64,000 bases of DNA. Source: a bacterium (GTDB lineage: Bacteria; Armatimonadota; Zipacnadia; Zipacnadales; Zipacnadaceae). The translations under genes and the position numbers were made by a program. The notes beneath the pieces are model-generated. The model worked only from the letters and a program-made list of their open reading frames with translations, was not told the DNA's origin and searched no databases. Below, one piece after another: positions 18,164 through 26,521 of the stretch. The DNA is taken from positions 7,835 to 71,834 of the forward strand of contig JAUVXR010000013.1 in assembly GCA_030603495.1 (NCBI GenBank), read 5' to 3'. Numbering within the stretch: the stretch's first letter is position 1; the number at the start of each line of letters is the position of its first letter.

Positions 18164-20416
18164 TTGCAGTTTACTAGTTTTGAGTCAACCATCCTGTGGG
18201 TAGTAATCGCCAGCGGCATCCTCGGCGTCCTGTACGCGCTGTATCTGAGGAAGAGCGTCCTGGCGCAAGACCCGGGCACCGAGAAGATGCAGGAGATCGG
18301 TGCGCAGATTCGGGAGGGTGCCTACGCCTACCTGAGCCGCCAGTTCAAGACCATCGCCTGGCTGGTCATCATCCTGGTTGTGCTACTGAGCCTCAGCGGC
18401 ATACGCGGAGGCGCAGGCACCGCACTGGGCCGCGGCCTGGCCTTCCTACTGGGCTGTCTGGGCTCGGGCCTGACCGGGTATATCGGCATGACCCTGGCGG
18501 TGCGCGCCAACACCCGTTGCACCGCGGCGGCGCGCACCAGTATCAGCGATGCCCTCTCCATCGCGTTCCGGGCTGGTGGAGTGACTGGTATGTTCACCGT
18601 TACCATGGGCCTGCTCGGCGCGACGGTTCTGTTCATGATCTACAAGCAACACGCCACCGAGGTGCTACTGGGCTTCGGCTTCGGGGGTAGTCTGCTGGCC
18701 CTGTTTATGCGGGTGGGCGGCGGTATCTACACCAAAGCCGCCGACGTCGGCGCCGACCTGGTCGGCAAGCTCGAAGCCGGCATCCCCGAGGATGACCCGC
18801 GCAACGCGGCAGTCATCGCTGATAACGTGGGTGATAACGTCGGCGACTGCGCGGGAATGGCTGCTGACATCTTCGAGTCGTACGAGGTGACCCTGGTCGC
18901 CTCGATGATCCTGGCCCTGGCTCATTTCCAGGACGATCCTCGGAAGGCGACGGTATGGATCGTCTTTCCGCTGATCGTCCGGGCCATTGGGGTCATCACC
19001 TCGATGGTCGGTATCTGGATCGTAAAGATGCGCAGCGACCAGGAACACCCCATGGCCTGCATCACGCGGGGTGTGGTCTGGTCGGCTGTGCTGTCGGCCA
19101 TTGGCTTCTTCATCGTCGCACAGAGTTACGTGACCTCCTCGCATGACGGGATGAAGCTGTTCTGGGCTACTGTCTCGGGCCTGGTACTGGCCATCGCCAT
19201 CTACAAACTGACCGAGTACTACACCTCCCACAGTTTCAGACCAGTCAAAACAATCGCTCACTCTACCCAGACCGGAAGCGCCACCACCATCCTGACCGGC
19301 TTTGCCGAAGGCCTGGAAGGCTCGGTCTGGGCACTGATCGTCATCTGTGGCTCGATCTTCGCCTCGGTTGTGATCTTCGCCGGCGGCAGCACCGTAGATA
19401 TTCTCTACGGGGTGTCGCTGTGCGGCCTGGGTATGCTGACCACCACTGGGGTCATCATCTCCATGGATACATTCGGGCCGGTTGTGGACAATGCCCAGGG
19501 CATCTCGGAGATGGCGCAAGTTGAGGAGGCCACCGATGCCGTGGAGCTACTCGATGCGGTCGGTAACACCACCAAAGCCGCGACTAAAGGTATAGCCATA
19601 GCTTCGGCGGTCATCGCCGCAATAGCGCTATTCGGCTCTTACTTGTCGAAGATTGCTCAGGTGGGTGGCGGCGGCGCAGCCAGTGAGGCGGTCAGCATCA
19701 AGGCTTTGGCGCAGTTGCAGGGCAGCCTATCTGTGGATGACCCCAGGGTCTTCATTGGCTTGCTGATTGGCGGGGCTATGCCGCTGCTGTTCAGCTCGAT
19801 GACTATCCGTGCAGTAAGTCGGGCTGCTTTCCAGATCATTAACGAGGTACGGCGCCAGTTCCGGGAGATTCCGGGCCTGATGGAGGGCACAGCGATGCCG
19901 GAGTCGGCGAAGGTGGTTGACATCTGCACCGCCTCGGCGCTGCGCGAGCTGGTCGCACCGGCACTGCTGGCGATTCTCAGCCCGATCATCGTGGGCGCCT
20001 TGTTCGGCTGGGCGGCGCTGGGCGGGTTCCTGGCCGGCATCATCGTCGTCGGCCAGCTCCTGGCGGTGTTGCTATGTGACGCCGGTGGGGCCTGGGATAA
20101 CGCCAAGAAACTGATCGAAGACGGAGCCTACGGCGGTAAGGGTAGCGACGCGCACACGGCAGCAGTAGTTGGCGATACGGTCGGTGATCCGTTCAAGGAT
20201 ACCGCCGGCCCCGCGCTTAACCCGCTGCTGAAGGTAATGAACATGGTGGCGTTGCTGGTGGTGCCGTTCATTGCTATGTACCAGTATACCTCCGGGCTGT
20301 ACATCATTGGTGTGGTTCTGGCGGTTGTAGTCGCCATAGCGCTGATAATAAGCAAAGGTGAGTCCCAGGAATTGCCGGATACGCAGCAGGCGCTGGACGA
20401 CGAAGGGGCAGCCTAA
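18164..20416 (+). CDS. hppA: K+-independent membrane-bound proton-translocating pyrophosphatase
   Basis: A 750-aa H+-PPase with about 16 membrane spans that couples pyrophosphate hydrolysis to proton pumping. The catalytic core is intact: DVGADLVGKLEAGIPEDDPR, then ADNVGDNVGDCAGMAADIFES, and near the C-terminus CDAGGAWDNAKK. The subtype motif reads GNTTKAATKG: lysine and threonine at the two diagnostic positions indicate the K+-independent class, whereas alanine and glycine would mean K+-dependent. The frame is open from a GTG at 18113, but the TTG at 18164 has GGAGG eight bases upstream and matches the family N-terminus, so I choose it. A hairpin at 20451-20478 probably ends the transcript. 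The pump would save energy by reusing pyrophosphate from biosynthesis. Confidence 0.96.
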   Translation: MQFTSFESTILWVVIASGILGVLYALYLRKSVLAQDPGTEKMQEIGAQIREGAYAYLSRQFKTIAWLVIILVVLLSLSGIRGGAGTALGRGLAFLLGCLGSGLTGYIGMTLAVRANTRCTAAARTSISDALSIAFRAGGVTGMFTVTMGLLGATVLFMIYKQHATEVLLGFGFGGSLLALFMRVGGGIYTKAADVGADLVGKLEAGIPEDDPRNAAVIADNVGDNVGDCAGMAADIFESYEVTLVASMILALAHFQDDPRKATVWIVFPLIVRAIGVITSMVGIWIVKMRSDQEHPMACITRGVVWSAVLSAIGFFIVAQSYVTSSHDGMKLFWATVSGLVLAIAIYKLTEYYTSHSFRPVKTIAHSTQTGSATTILTGFAEGLEGSVWALIVICGSIFASVVIFAGGSTVDILYGVSLCGLGMLTTTGVIISMDTFGPVVDNAQGISEMAQVEEATDAVELLDAVGNTTKAATKGIAIASAVIAAIALFGSYLSKIAQVGGGGAASEAVSIKALAQLQGSLSVDDPRVFIGLLIGGAMPLLFSSMTIRAVSRAAFQIINEVRRQFREIPGLMEGTAMPESAKVVDICTASALRELVAPALLAILSPIIVGALFGWAALGGFLAGIIVVGQLLAVLLCDAGGAWDNAKKLIEDGAYGGKGSDAHTAAVVGDTVGDPFKDTAGPALNPLLKVMNMVALLVVPFIAMYQYTSGLYIIGVVLAVVVAIALIISKGESQELPDTQQALDDEGAA

Positions 20417-20450
20417 GCGATAGATAGTCGTCAAGGTGATCGTTGTGCAA

Positions 20451-20483
20451 ACGGAGCCAGCGAATTCTCTGGCTCCGTTTCTT
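20451..20483 (+). terminator. probable terminator of hppA
   Basis: ACGGAGCCAG (20451-20460) pairs with CTGGCTCCGT (20469-20478) over an 8-nt loop, followed by TTCTTG. The stem is perfect; the T-run is short. The rest of 20484-20676 shows no gene. Confidence 0.7.
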
Positions 20484-20676
20484 GTGATGTTTAAAGAATG
20501 GTCTCTCGGCTGCCAATAGTCAATATGAGCACGGGGCACCAGTACTCGGCAGATGAGAGGCGAACTCGAACACGTGTTGGGCTCTGTAGCACAGCCGGCA
20601 GGCTGAGCAGACGAGGTGGCTCCGGCTATCGCCAAGTCATAGACCAAGGGGGGACGTGGAATGAATGGTGATCTGA

Positions 20677-21381
20677 ATGCCCTCCCGAATCCTACTAGTG
20701 GACGACGACAGGCAATTCGGCCAGTCGGTGCGGTTAGCCCTGGAGGATAGCGACTATCTGGTTACGGTCGCCCACACCGGGGCGCAGGGCTGGCGCTATT
20801 TTGCCGATCGTAGTTTCAGTCTAATATTGCTTGATCTTATGCTGCCGGACGTTGATGGGTTGGACCTCTGCGGGCGGCTGCGGGCAGCAAGTATGATCCC
20901 CATACTAGTGACCTCGGCCCGTCAGGACCAGGGCGACCGGATGGCGGCGCTGGAGCTGGGCGCTGACGGATATCTGCCCAAGCCCTTCGACCTACGGGAG
21001 TTGCAGGCGCGGATAGCTGCCTCTCTGCGCCGCGCGGGCGCCCCGTGGTCGGACCAGCCGGGCCTTCAGACAATGCAGGCCAACGGGGTGCGCCTGGATA
21101 TGGCGGCCCGGCGCGTATGGGTCAATGACGTGCCTATCAACCTGACGCCTAAGGAGTTTGATTTGCTTGGAGCGCTGATGAGCAATGTCGGGCACGTCTG
21201 GCGGTCGGAAGAGCTGCTGTGGCGTGTGTGGGGCTACGACAAGGCCATCCAAACCCGGACTCTTAGTGTCCACGTCGGGCGGCTACGCGCTAAGATCGAA
21301 GATGACTCCGCCCGACCGGAGCGCATCGTAACCGTGCCGGGTGTGGGCTATAAGTTTGTGGACTTGGACTTAGCGGCTTAG
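20677..21381 (+). CDS. OmpR/PhoB-family response regulator
   Basis: A 234-aa two-component regulator. The receiver domain (1-120) has the acidic pocket ILLVDDD, the phospho-acceptor Asp53 in LILLDLMLPDVDG, the switch Thr/Ser in ILVTSARQD and Lys in YLPKPFDL. The winged-helix DNA-binding domain (about 135-228) has the ARRVWVNDVPINLTPKEFDLL and RTLSVHVGRLRAKIE stretches typical of OmpR/PhoB. No kinase gene is next to it; the GAF/PAS kinase at 11090 and the hybrid kinase at 23704 are candidates. The start ATG has no strong Shine-Dalgarno. It converges on the beta-CASP gene after 55 bp. Confidence 0.92.
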   Translation: MPSRILLVDDDRQFGQSVRLALEDSDYLVTVAHTGAQGWRYFADRSFSLILLDLMLPDVDGLDLCGRLRAASMIPILVTSARQDQGDRMAALELGADGYLPKPFDLRELQARIAASLRRAGAPWSDQPGLQTMQANGVRLDMAARRVWVNDVPINLTPKEFDLLGALMSNVGHVWRSEELLWRVWGYDKAIQTRTLSVHVGRLRAKIEDDSARPERIVTVPGVGYKFVDLDLAA

Positions 21382-21435
21382 CGCCTGCGCTATCTACTGC
21401 TGCCAAGTGGGTCAGGACTCTGAACGGCCTTATGC

Positions 21436-22857
21436 TCAAATATCTGCGCGTGGTTCCAGCAGGTCGAAACTGTCCAGAATCTCGGGTACATGGACGGGTA
21501 CCGCCAGCCGCTCTCTTATGCCCTCGGCCAGGGCTAAAGCCGCCTGCTCTTCGCCGTGTGTGCAAAAGATCGCCTCAGCGCCGCTGCCAACTGCCTCAGC
21601 CCACGCCAGTAGCTCGTCGCGGTCGGCATGTGCGGAAAAGCCGTCGAGCATCTCCACGCGGCACCGCACTTTGTGATGCTCCCTGGGGAATATGGTCACA
21701 TAGCGGGCACCCTCCAGAATCCGCCGGCCTAACGTTCCCGCAGCCTGATAACCGGCGAACAGCAATGTGTCTTGGCGGCGGCGGAGATGGTGGCGCAGAT
21801 GGTGACGGATGCGACCGCCCGTGCACATTCCGCTGGCCGAAATGATTACGCAGGGATCAGTGAAGTCGTTGATGGCCATCGAAGCCTCCCGGCTGCGGCA
21901 AATCTTCAGTTGCGGGAAGCTGAAGGGCGAATTGCCCGACCGAATCAGCTCATTCATCTCTTCGTCAAAACACTCGGGGTGGCGCCGGAATATCTCCGTG
22001 GCATCAATGGCCATCGGGCTATCCACGAAAACAGGAATCTCGGGAATCCGTCCGGCCCGGAGCAAGTTGGCCAGTTCATACAAGACTGCCTGGGTCCGGC
22101 CGACGGCAAATGCCGGAATGATCACCTGCCCGCCCTGGGCTATCGTCCGTTCGACGATTTCTTCGAACCGGGCCACGGTCTCCGCGTATGGGTCGTGGTG
22201 GCGGTCGCCATAGGTTGACTCGATCAAGACGATGTCGCCTGGCTCGGGTAGTTGCGGATCACGCACAATCGGCTGGCCCAGGCTGCCCAAATCACCGGAA
22301 AAGATCAGCTTGCGTTCCCGGCCGGCTGCAGTTACCCAAACCTCTATCGAGGCCGCGCCCAGGATGTGACCGGCATCGCGGAAGCGTACGCTCAGCCCCC
22401 GGGCCAACTCTTCGGTGCGGTTGTAGGGCACACTTCGGAAGGCGCGCAGGCACTTGTGGACATCCTCGACCGTATAGAGAGGCAGAGGGGGTGGGCCGTG
22501 GCGGCCGTGCTTGCGCCACTTCTTCAGGTCAAAGGCGGCGTCCTCTTCCTGGATCTCGGCACTGTCCAGCAGCATCAACTCACACAGGTCGGCGGTGCCG
22601 GGGGTGGTGATCACCTCGCCGCGGAAGCCCATGGCGACTAAGCGGGGCAGCAAGGCACTGTGGTCAATGTGGGCATGGGTGAGCAGCACCCAGTCCAGCT
22701 CGGCGATGTCGAAGCCGAAGTCACGGCGATTCTGCCCACGGGGATGATCCTGGCCCTGGTACAGGCCACAATCCACCAGGAACTGGCCGGCTGGTGTGTC
22801 CACGTGATACATCGAGCCGGTGACTTGGCGGGCGGCACCCAGAATCTGTAGTCGCAT
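21436..22857 (-). CDS. metallo-beta-lactamase/beta-CASP RNA hydrolase
   Basis: A 473-aa protein of the MBL - beta-CASP - RMMBL family (YSH1/CPSF-73 relatives in bacteria). The zinc site is complete: LTHAHIDHSALLP (residues 60-72), RDAGHILGA near 170, IFSGDLGS near 195, then the beta-CASP insert with IPAFAVGRTQAVLYEL near 260 and SASGMCTGGRIRHHL near 365, and the C-terminal RVEMLDGFSAHADRDEL histidine motif. Members are RNases or exonucleases acting on RNA 3' or 5' ends. The length is normal. The minus-strand ATG lies 17 bp after the LOG-like gene, so the two are probably co-transcribed. Confidence 0.92.
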   Translation of the reverse strand: MRLQILGAARQVTGSMYHVDTPAGQFLVDCGLYQGQDHPRGQNRRDFGFDIAELDWVLLTHAHIDHSALLPRLVAMGFRGEVITTPGTADLCELMLLDSAEIQEEDAAFDLKKWRKHGRHGPPPLPLYTVEDVHKCLRAFRSVPYNRTEELARGLSVRFRDAGHILGAASIEVWVTAAGRERKLIFSGDLGSLGQPIVRDPQLPEPGDIVLIESTYGDRHHDPYAETVARFEEIVERTIAQGGQVIIPAFAVGRTQAVLYELANLLRAGRIPEIPVFVDSPMAIDATEIFRRHPECFDEEMNELIRSGNSPFSFPQLKICRSREASMAINDFTDPCVIISASGMCTGGRIRHHLRHHLRRRQDTLLFAGYQAAGTLGRRILEGARYVTIFPREHHKVRCRVEMLDGFSAHADRDELLAWAEAVGSGAEAIFCTHGEEQAALALAEGIRERLAVPVHVPEILDSFDLLEPRADI

Positions 22858-22874
22858 AGCAGGCTTGCTCCCTA

Positions 22875-23459
22875 TTAGATCGTGGTTCGTGGCCCGAGAT
22901 AGGCGGTGCCCGCGGCTATGCGTCGTTCATGGCACGCCACGGCCTTTTCCACCAGCGCTGCCGGCTCGGTTTCGTAGATAATCTCCGCTCCGGTCTCCTT
23001 GTCTATCACCCTAAGAACTTCTGGCAGGTGGTCGGCGATGCCCCCGGTGCCCTGGAGCACAGCGATGACCTTGCCCTCGTCGTAGGCGATGGCAAACTCA
23101 CCCAGGGTCCCCGAGCGTCCGCCCACGATGGCCACGATATCGCAGCTCCTGATGGTGGTTATCTCCCGTCCCATCAGCCCGCTGCCAGTGAAGATAATGA
23201 TGTCGTACTCCTCGTAGGGAGACAGGTATCGCTTGCGGTGTTCGTCAAGCCCTAATGCCGGGGAAATGCCCACGACCAGGCCCCCTTGCTGTCGGGCGCC
23301 CAATACAGCCTGGTGAGGCAGGCCCGGGCAAGCACCAGTGAGGATAATGCAGTTGTGGTCGGCAATCTGTTCGCCCAGTCTGAAGCTTTGGTCCATAATC
23401 GTAGGGACGAATTCGCCCCCGGCTGAGCCCATTACGCCGAACTTGGTTCGAATGACCAA
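22875..23459 (-). CDS. LOG/TIGR00725-like nucleotide-binding protein
   Basis: About 195 residues with a Rossmann-like fold of the LOG / lysine-decarboxylase-like family: GVMGSAGGEFV at the N-terminus, TGACPGLPHQAV (a PGGxGT-like variant upstream), and GGRSGTLGEFAIAYDEGK near residue 140, the conserved GGxGTxxE motif. LOG proteins hydrolyse cytokinin-type nucleotides; this TIGR00725-like branch has no established substrate. The open frame extends to 23597, but AAGGAGGTG lies just before the TTG at 23459 and the family starts close to the glycine motif. The exact start remains uncertain because the spacing is short. It precedes the beta-CASP gene. Confidence 0.75.
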   Translation of the reverse strand: MVIRTKFGVMGSAGGEFVPTIMDQSFRLGEQIADHNCIILTGACPGLPHQAVLGARQQGGLVVGISPALGLDEHRKRYLSPYEEYDIIIFTGSGLMGREITTIRSCDIVAIVGGRSGTLGEFAIAYDEGKVIAVLQGTGGIADHLPEVLRVIDKETGAEIIYETEPAALVEKAVACHERRIAAGTAYLGPRTTI

Positions 23460-23703
23460 GCACCTCCTTTTAGCAGGAACAGCCAGTAGCGCTCCTACCA
23501 ATGTGTAGAATAATCCTTCTCCGTTGACCACCCGCAGACCTCCCCAGGGACTCCAGACACGGCGGCCCGTTGAGCCGCGGGTAAACTTTATCAGCAAAAT
23601 GCCGATATAGGGAAGGCCGGAGAACGTTACACCGGTGCGGTAAGCGTATTAGAATGCGCGTGCTGGCCTCGAAGGTTGGGGGGTTCCGCTGAAAGCAGAG
23701 CTG

Positions 23704-25206
23704 ATGCTCACCAGTGACAAAGACCCGCAGGAAGGCCCGCTGGGCGACCCCAGTACGGTAGCGCGGCTCCTGCTCGCGTGCCCCGATGCTCTGATGCTGG
23801 TAGATGAGCGTCGCAACATCCAGTATGCTAATAGTGCTGCGGTGCAGGTCACTGGCTACGACTACGACGAGCTGATCGGCCTGAACGTGGCTGAACTGGT
23901 GCCGGCGGAGATGCAGCAGTGGCTCGAGGAAACCGCAGAGAAGGTTAACCAGATTGCGAAGGTGAGCTGTGTAGCCGGCAAGACACGACGGCAGGATGGC
24001 ACGGTGGTACCGGTAGAGGTATCAATCAGCAAGGTGGCGACCGACGAAGGCCCAATCTATATGATTATCGGCCGGGAAACAGCCCACCTGGTCCATCTCT
24101 CTGAAGAGGCCTTGCACGCCGAGCACCTGCGGGCGCTGGGCGAAATTGCCATGGGCATAGCCCACGACTTCCGTAACCTACTCGCTGCTATACTGGGGCG
24201 TAGCCAGTTGCTGCTGATGAAGACTGCCGATCCTCAGATGTGCGAGGCGCTTGAGACTATCGAAAAAGCAGCTTTGGACGGAGCGGAGACGGTCAACAGG
24301 ATCATGCGCTGCGGCAGACCGGCGCAGGGCGAGCCCGAATTCGTCCCCCTTGACCTCAACCAAATACTCGGGGAAGTCATTGACAACACTCGTTCTCGCT
24401 GGCTGCACCAGCCGCAGCGTGAGGGTAAGTGCATTGACCTGGAGACGCACCTGACCGCCCTGCCACCGACGGAGGGTAACGCGGCTGGACTGCGCCAGTT
24501 CTTCACCAATCTGATAATGAACGCCTGTGATGCCATGCCCGACGGCGGCAGGATCACGGTGAGCACCCGACCGGGCCCGACCAGTGCAACCGTTACCATC
24601 TCCGATACCGGCAGCGGAATGACACCGGAGGTGCGGGAGCGGATATTTGACTCTTTCTTCACGACCAAAAAGAGTGGCAGTCTGGGGCTGGGGCTGGCGC
24701 TGGGCAAGGACCTAGTGCACCGGCATGGCGGCGAGATCACGGTAGACAGCAGCGCAGGCGAAGGCACAGCCTTCACTGTGACATTACCGCGCAGCGAGCA
24801 GGTCGTCGCGGAGATACCGAGTGAGCCGTCGCTGCCGCCGGCTACTACACAGTCCGCGCGTATCCTGGTGGTTGATGACGAATCAGTGCTGTGCGAGCTA
24901 CTGCGGGAGACCGTTGTTTCACTGGGGCACGAGGTTAACATGGCGTCGTGTGGTGAGGAGGCACTTCAACTGCTCAACCTCCAGCGCTACGATGTAGTAA
25001 TAACAGATCTGGGCATGCCGGGTATTCCCGGCTCGAGGGTGGCACAGGCCGCTAAACAAGCTTCGCCGGACACTCACGTCGTACTGCTCACCGGCTGGGA
25101 TAACCCGCTCAGCCCGGTGCAGAACAAGTATGTGGATCAGATCTTGATCAAGCCGGTCTCCGTGGCCGACCTGGGCGCTGCCATTGAGGCTGGTGTGGCC
25201 GCTTAG
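23704..25206 (+). CDS. hybrid sensor histidine kinase/response regulator (PAS - HisKA - HATPase - REC)
   Basis: A 500-aa soluble protein. PAS domain residues 15-125 (ALMLVDERRNIQYANSAAVQVTG); dimerisation domain with phosphorylated His154 in GIAHDFRNLLAAI; ATP-binding domain 255-365 with N-box LIMNACDAM, G1 DTGSGM and G2 GLGLAL; and a C-terminal receiver 384-498 with Asp435 (VVITDLGMPG), the DDE pocket and Lys483. The HDFRN kinase box and the fused receiver are those of NtrB-like hybrid kinases. It lacks membrane segments, so it must sense an internal signal through the PAS domain. The ATG at 23704 has no strong Shine-Dalgarno. It converges with the cspA transcript, whose terminator lies just downstream. 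Confidence 0.92.
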   Translation: MLTSDKDPQEGPLGDPSTVARLLLACPDALMLVDERRNIQYANSAAVQVTGYDYDELIGLNVAELVPAEMQQWLEETAEKVNQIAKVSCVAGKTRRQDGTVVPVEVSISKVATDEGPIYMIIGRETAHLVHLSEEALHAEHLRALGEIAMGIAHDFRNLLAAILGRSQLLLMKTADPQMCEALETIEKAALDGAETVNRIMRCGRPAQGEPEFVPLDLNQILGEVIDNTRSRWLHQPQREGKCIDLETHLTALPPTEGNAAGLRQFFTNLIMNACDAMPDGGRITVSTRPGPTSATVTISDTGSGMTPEVRERIFDSFFTTKKSGSLGLGLALGKDLVHRHGGEITVDSSAGEGTAFTVTLPRSEQVVAEIPSEPSLPPATTQSARILVVDDESVLCELLRETVVSLGHEVNMASCGEEALQLLNLQRYDVVITDLGMPGIPGSRVAQAAKQASPDTHVVLLTGWDNPLSPVQNKYVDQILIKPVSVADLGAAIEAGVAA

Positions 25207-25253
25207 ACGATCACTGCTGGGGCCGCCGACCGGCCACTGAGCCAGCCACTAAC

Positions 25254-25290
25254 AAAAAGGAGCCGTCACGCCACTAGCGTAACAGCTCCT
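25254..25290 (-). terminator. rho-independent terminator of cspA
   Basis: Read on the minus strand, AGGAGC / GCTCCT (outer), GT/AC and ACGC/GCGT (inner) form a bulged stem followed by TTTTTGTT. It lies 114 nt behind the cspA stop and faces the end of the hybrid kinase gene. Confidence 0.8.
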
Positions 25291-25403
25291 CAGTTGCGGC
25301 AGCAGAGTATCCTGCTACTTAGGCTTTGCGTCTGCCGGTGGTGGTCACCTGCACCGCTAACTCGGTGGCCAAGGCGACGCCACCCCCGGCTAGGGTAACT
25401 TAG
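25291..25403 (-). other. structured cspA 3' untranslated region
   Basis: The minus-strand transcript between the cspA stop and its terminator contains a stem CGGCAG/CTGCCG (arms at 25297-25302 and 25331-25336 in plus coordinates) enclosing GACGCAAAGCC and GGATA, plus further short stems. No coding frame is evident. Confidence 0.4.
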
Positions 25404-25643
25404 CTACCACGTGCTCTGTTCGGCGTCATTCCCTGCAGCGGCTTGAATGATCACCACGTTAGCAGCGCGTGGGCCTTTGTTATCCTCTTCGATGTCGAAT
25501 TCGACGACCGCACCCTCGCCGAGGGTGCGATAGCCTTCACCGCTGATGGAAGAGTAGTGTACGAACACGTCCTCACCATCATCGCGTTCAATGAAGCCGT
25601 AACCCTTGGCATCATTGAACCATTTGACTGTACCGGTTGGCAT
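25404..25643 (-). CDS. cspA: cold-shock domain protein
   Basis: A 79-aa single cold-shock domain protein that binds single-stranded nucleic acid. Both RNP motifs are present: KGYGFIERD (RNP1, residues 13-21) and VFVHYSSI (RNP2, 26-33), and GTVKWFND is the typical first strand. The length is slightly above the usual 66-70 because of an extra C-terminal tail. The ATG has GGAGG at an 8-nt spacing. The transcript starts at a promoter at 25771-25799, giving a leader of about 120 nt, which is common for temperature-regulated csp mRNAs. It ends in a structured region and an intrinsic terminator. Confidence 0.96.
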   Translation of the reverse strand: MPTGTVKWFNDAKGYGFIERDDGEDVFVHYSSISGEGYRTLGEGAVVEFDIEEDNKGPRAANVVIIQAAAGNDAEQSTW

Positions 25644-25770
25644 ACGAACAACCTCCGTCCTTCATGGGATTTACGCCAGTCCTGCCGTACAGCCCAAAGG
25701 CCTATGGAGGATTGTCCATACGGCACCTCGGAACAGCAAATGACAAGGTCTGGCAAAACGAACAATGTAA

Positions 25771-25799
25771 AGTATACAGCAAATCGTCAAACAACACAA
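25771..25799 (-). promoter_or_regulatory. probable cspA promoter
   Basis: Minus strand: TTGTGT (25799-25794), a 17-nt spacer, TATACT (25776-25771). It drives cspA with a leader of about 120 nt. The 373-bp cspA-rpsR interval holds this promoter and the divergent one at 25909. Confidence 0.6.
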
Positions 25800-25908
25800 G
25801 GCCCTAATCAATGTATGACTGTTAGGACAAGCTTTTTGTGATCCGAGCCAGCGATGGTAGAATCTGCCGATGTGAGGATTCCCCTTTCCCAGCAGCGTGG
25901 TGGGTGGC

Positions 25909-25937
25909 TTGACCACGGCAGCGGTATTTGCTATAGT
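25909..25937 (+). promoter_or_regulatory. promoter of rpsR
   Basis: TTGACC (25909-25914), a 17-nt spacer, TATAGT (25932-25937). Transcription would start near 25944, giving a leader of about 70 nt. Confidence 0.75.
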
Positions 25938-26016
25938 GGGGCGGTAAGCAAGCCGTAGCAGGCCCCGACAACCAGGGGCATTTGTTAATAGATTGTTCAT
26001 GAGGAGCAATGCATAG

Positions 26017-26250
26017 GTGCGAAATCACTATCGCCATCGCGGGCGCAAACGAGGCTGCCAGTTTTGCGCTGAGCCAACGCGGCATGTTATTGACTACAAG
26101 AACGTCCGGCTGTTAGAGAGATTTGTGGACGAGCAGGGACGGATCCGCAAGTCAGGCAAGACTGGTGCGTGCCGGCGCCACCAGAGCCAGCTTGCGCAAC
26201 AGATCAAGCGAACTCGAGAGATGGCACTGCTTCCTTATACGGCCAGTTAG
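26017..26250 (+). CDS. rpsR: ribosomal protein S18 (bS18), zinc-binding form
   Basis: A 77-aa protein with the full bS18 signature: the IDYKNVRLLERFVDEQG core, a TGAC-RRHQ segment and the C-terminal IKRTREMALLPY. Two cysteines (CQFC, residues 14-17) plus a Cys and His in ACRRH form the zinc-binding C+ version of S18. The GTG start at 26017 has GAGGAG ten bases upstream. The usual partners rpsF, ssb and rplI are not adjacent; S18 is transcribed alone from its own promoter. No paralogue is visible in the window, so this could be the only or a second S18 gene of the genome. Confidence 0.93.
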   Translation: MRNHYRHRGRKRGCQFCAEPTRHVIDYKNVRLLERFVDEQGRIRKSGKTGACRRHQSQLAQQIKRTREMALLPYTAS

Positions 26251-26479
26251 GCTTAGCAGGCAGATCTGCTGGGCGAAGTTGACGGCAGTGTGCGGACCTA
26301 CTGTTCGCCAAGTGCTAGGTAGTGTCCCAGCCGACGGCGGAACAGTTGGCTGCCATCGCGGGAGGCTACTGGGGGATTCTTCCCATCGGCTGCTTCCACC
26401 CCAATGTGGCCGACTGGTATAACGATGGCCAGTGAGACTGGGTACTCGCGCTTAATCGGCGGATATTAGCCCAATGATG

Positions 26480-26507
26480 GCGCGGTCGTGACGTGTCACT
26501 GCCGCGC
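26480..26507. terminator. bidirectional hairpin between rpsR and the aminotransferase gene
   Basis: GCGCGG (26480-26485) / CCGCGC (26502-26507) and inner GTGAC / GTCAC form a stem with one 2-nt internal loop and a 2-nt tip. It sits between two convergent genes. No T-run is present, so termination is inferred from position. The rest of 26251-26521 shows no gene. Confidence 0.45.
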
Positions 26508-26521
26508 TGATCTATGCCCCT

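Noticed and set aside
25291-25403. c-di-GMP-I riboswitch because of GACGCAAAGCC
   Set aside because: The essential 5' half with GGGCAAACC is missing, and no gene follows on that strand; only a structured 3' UTR can be claimed.
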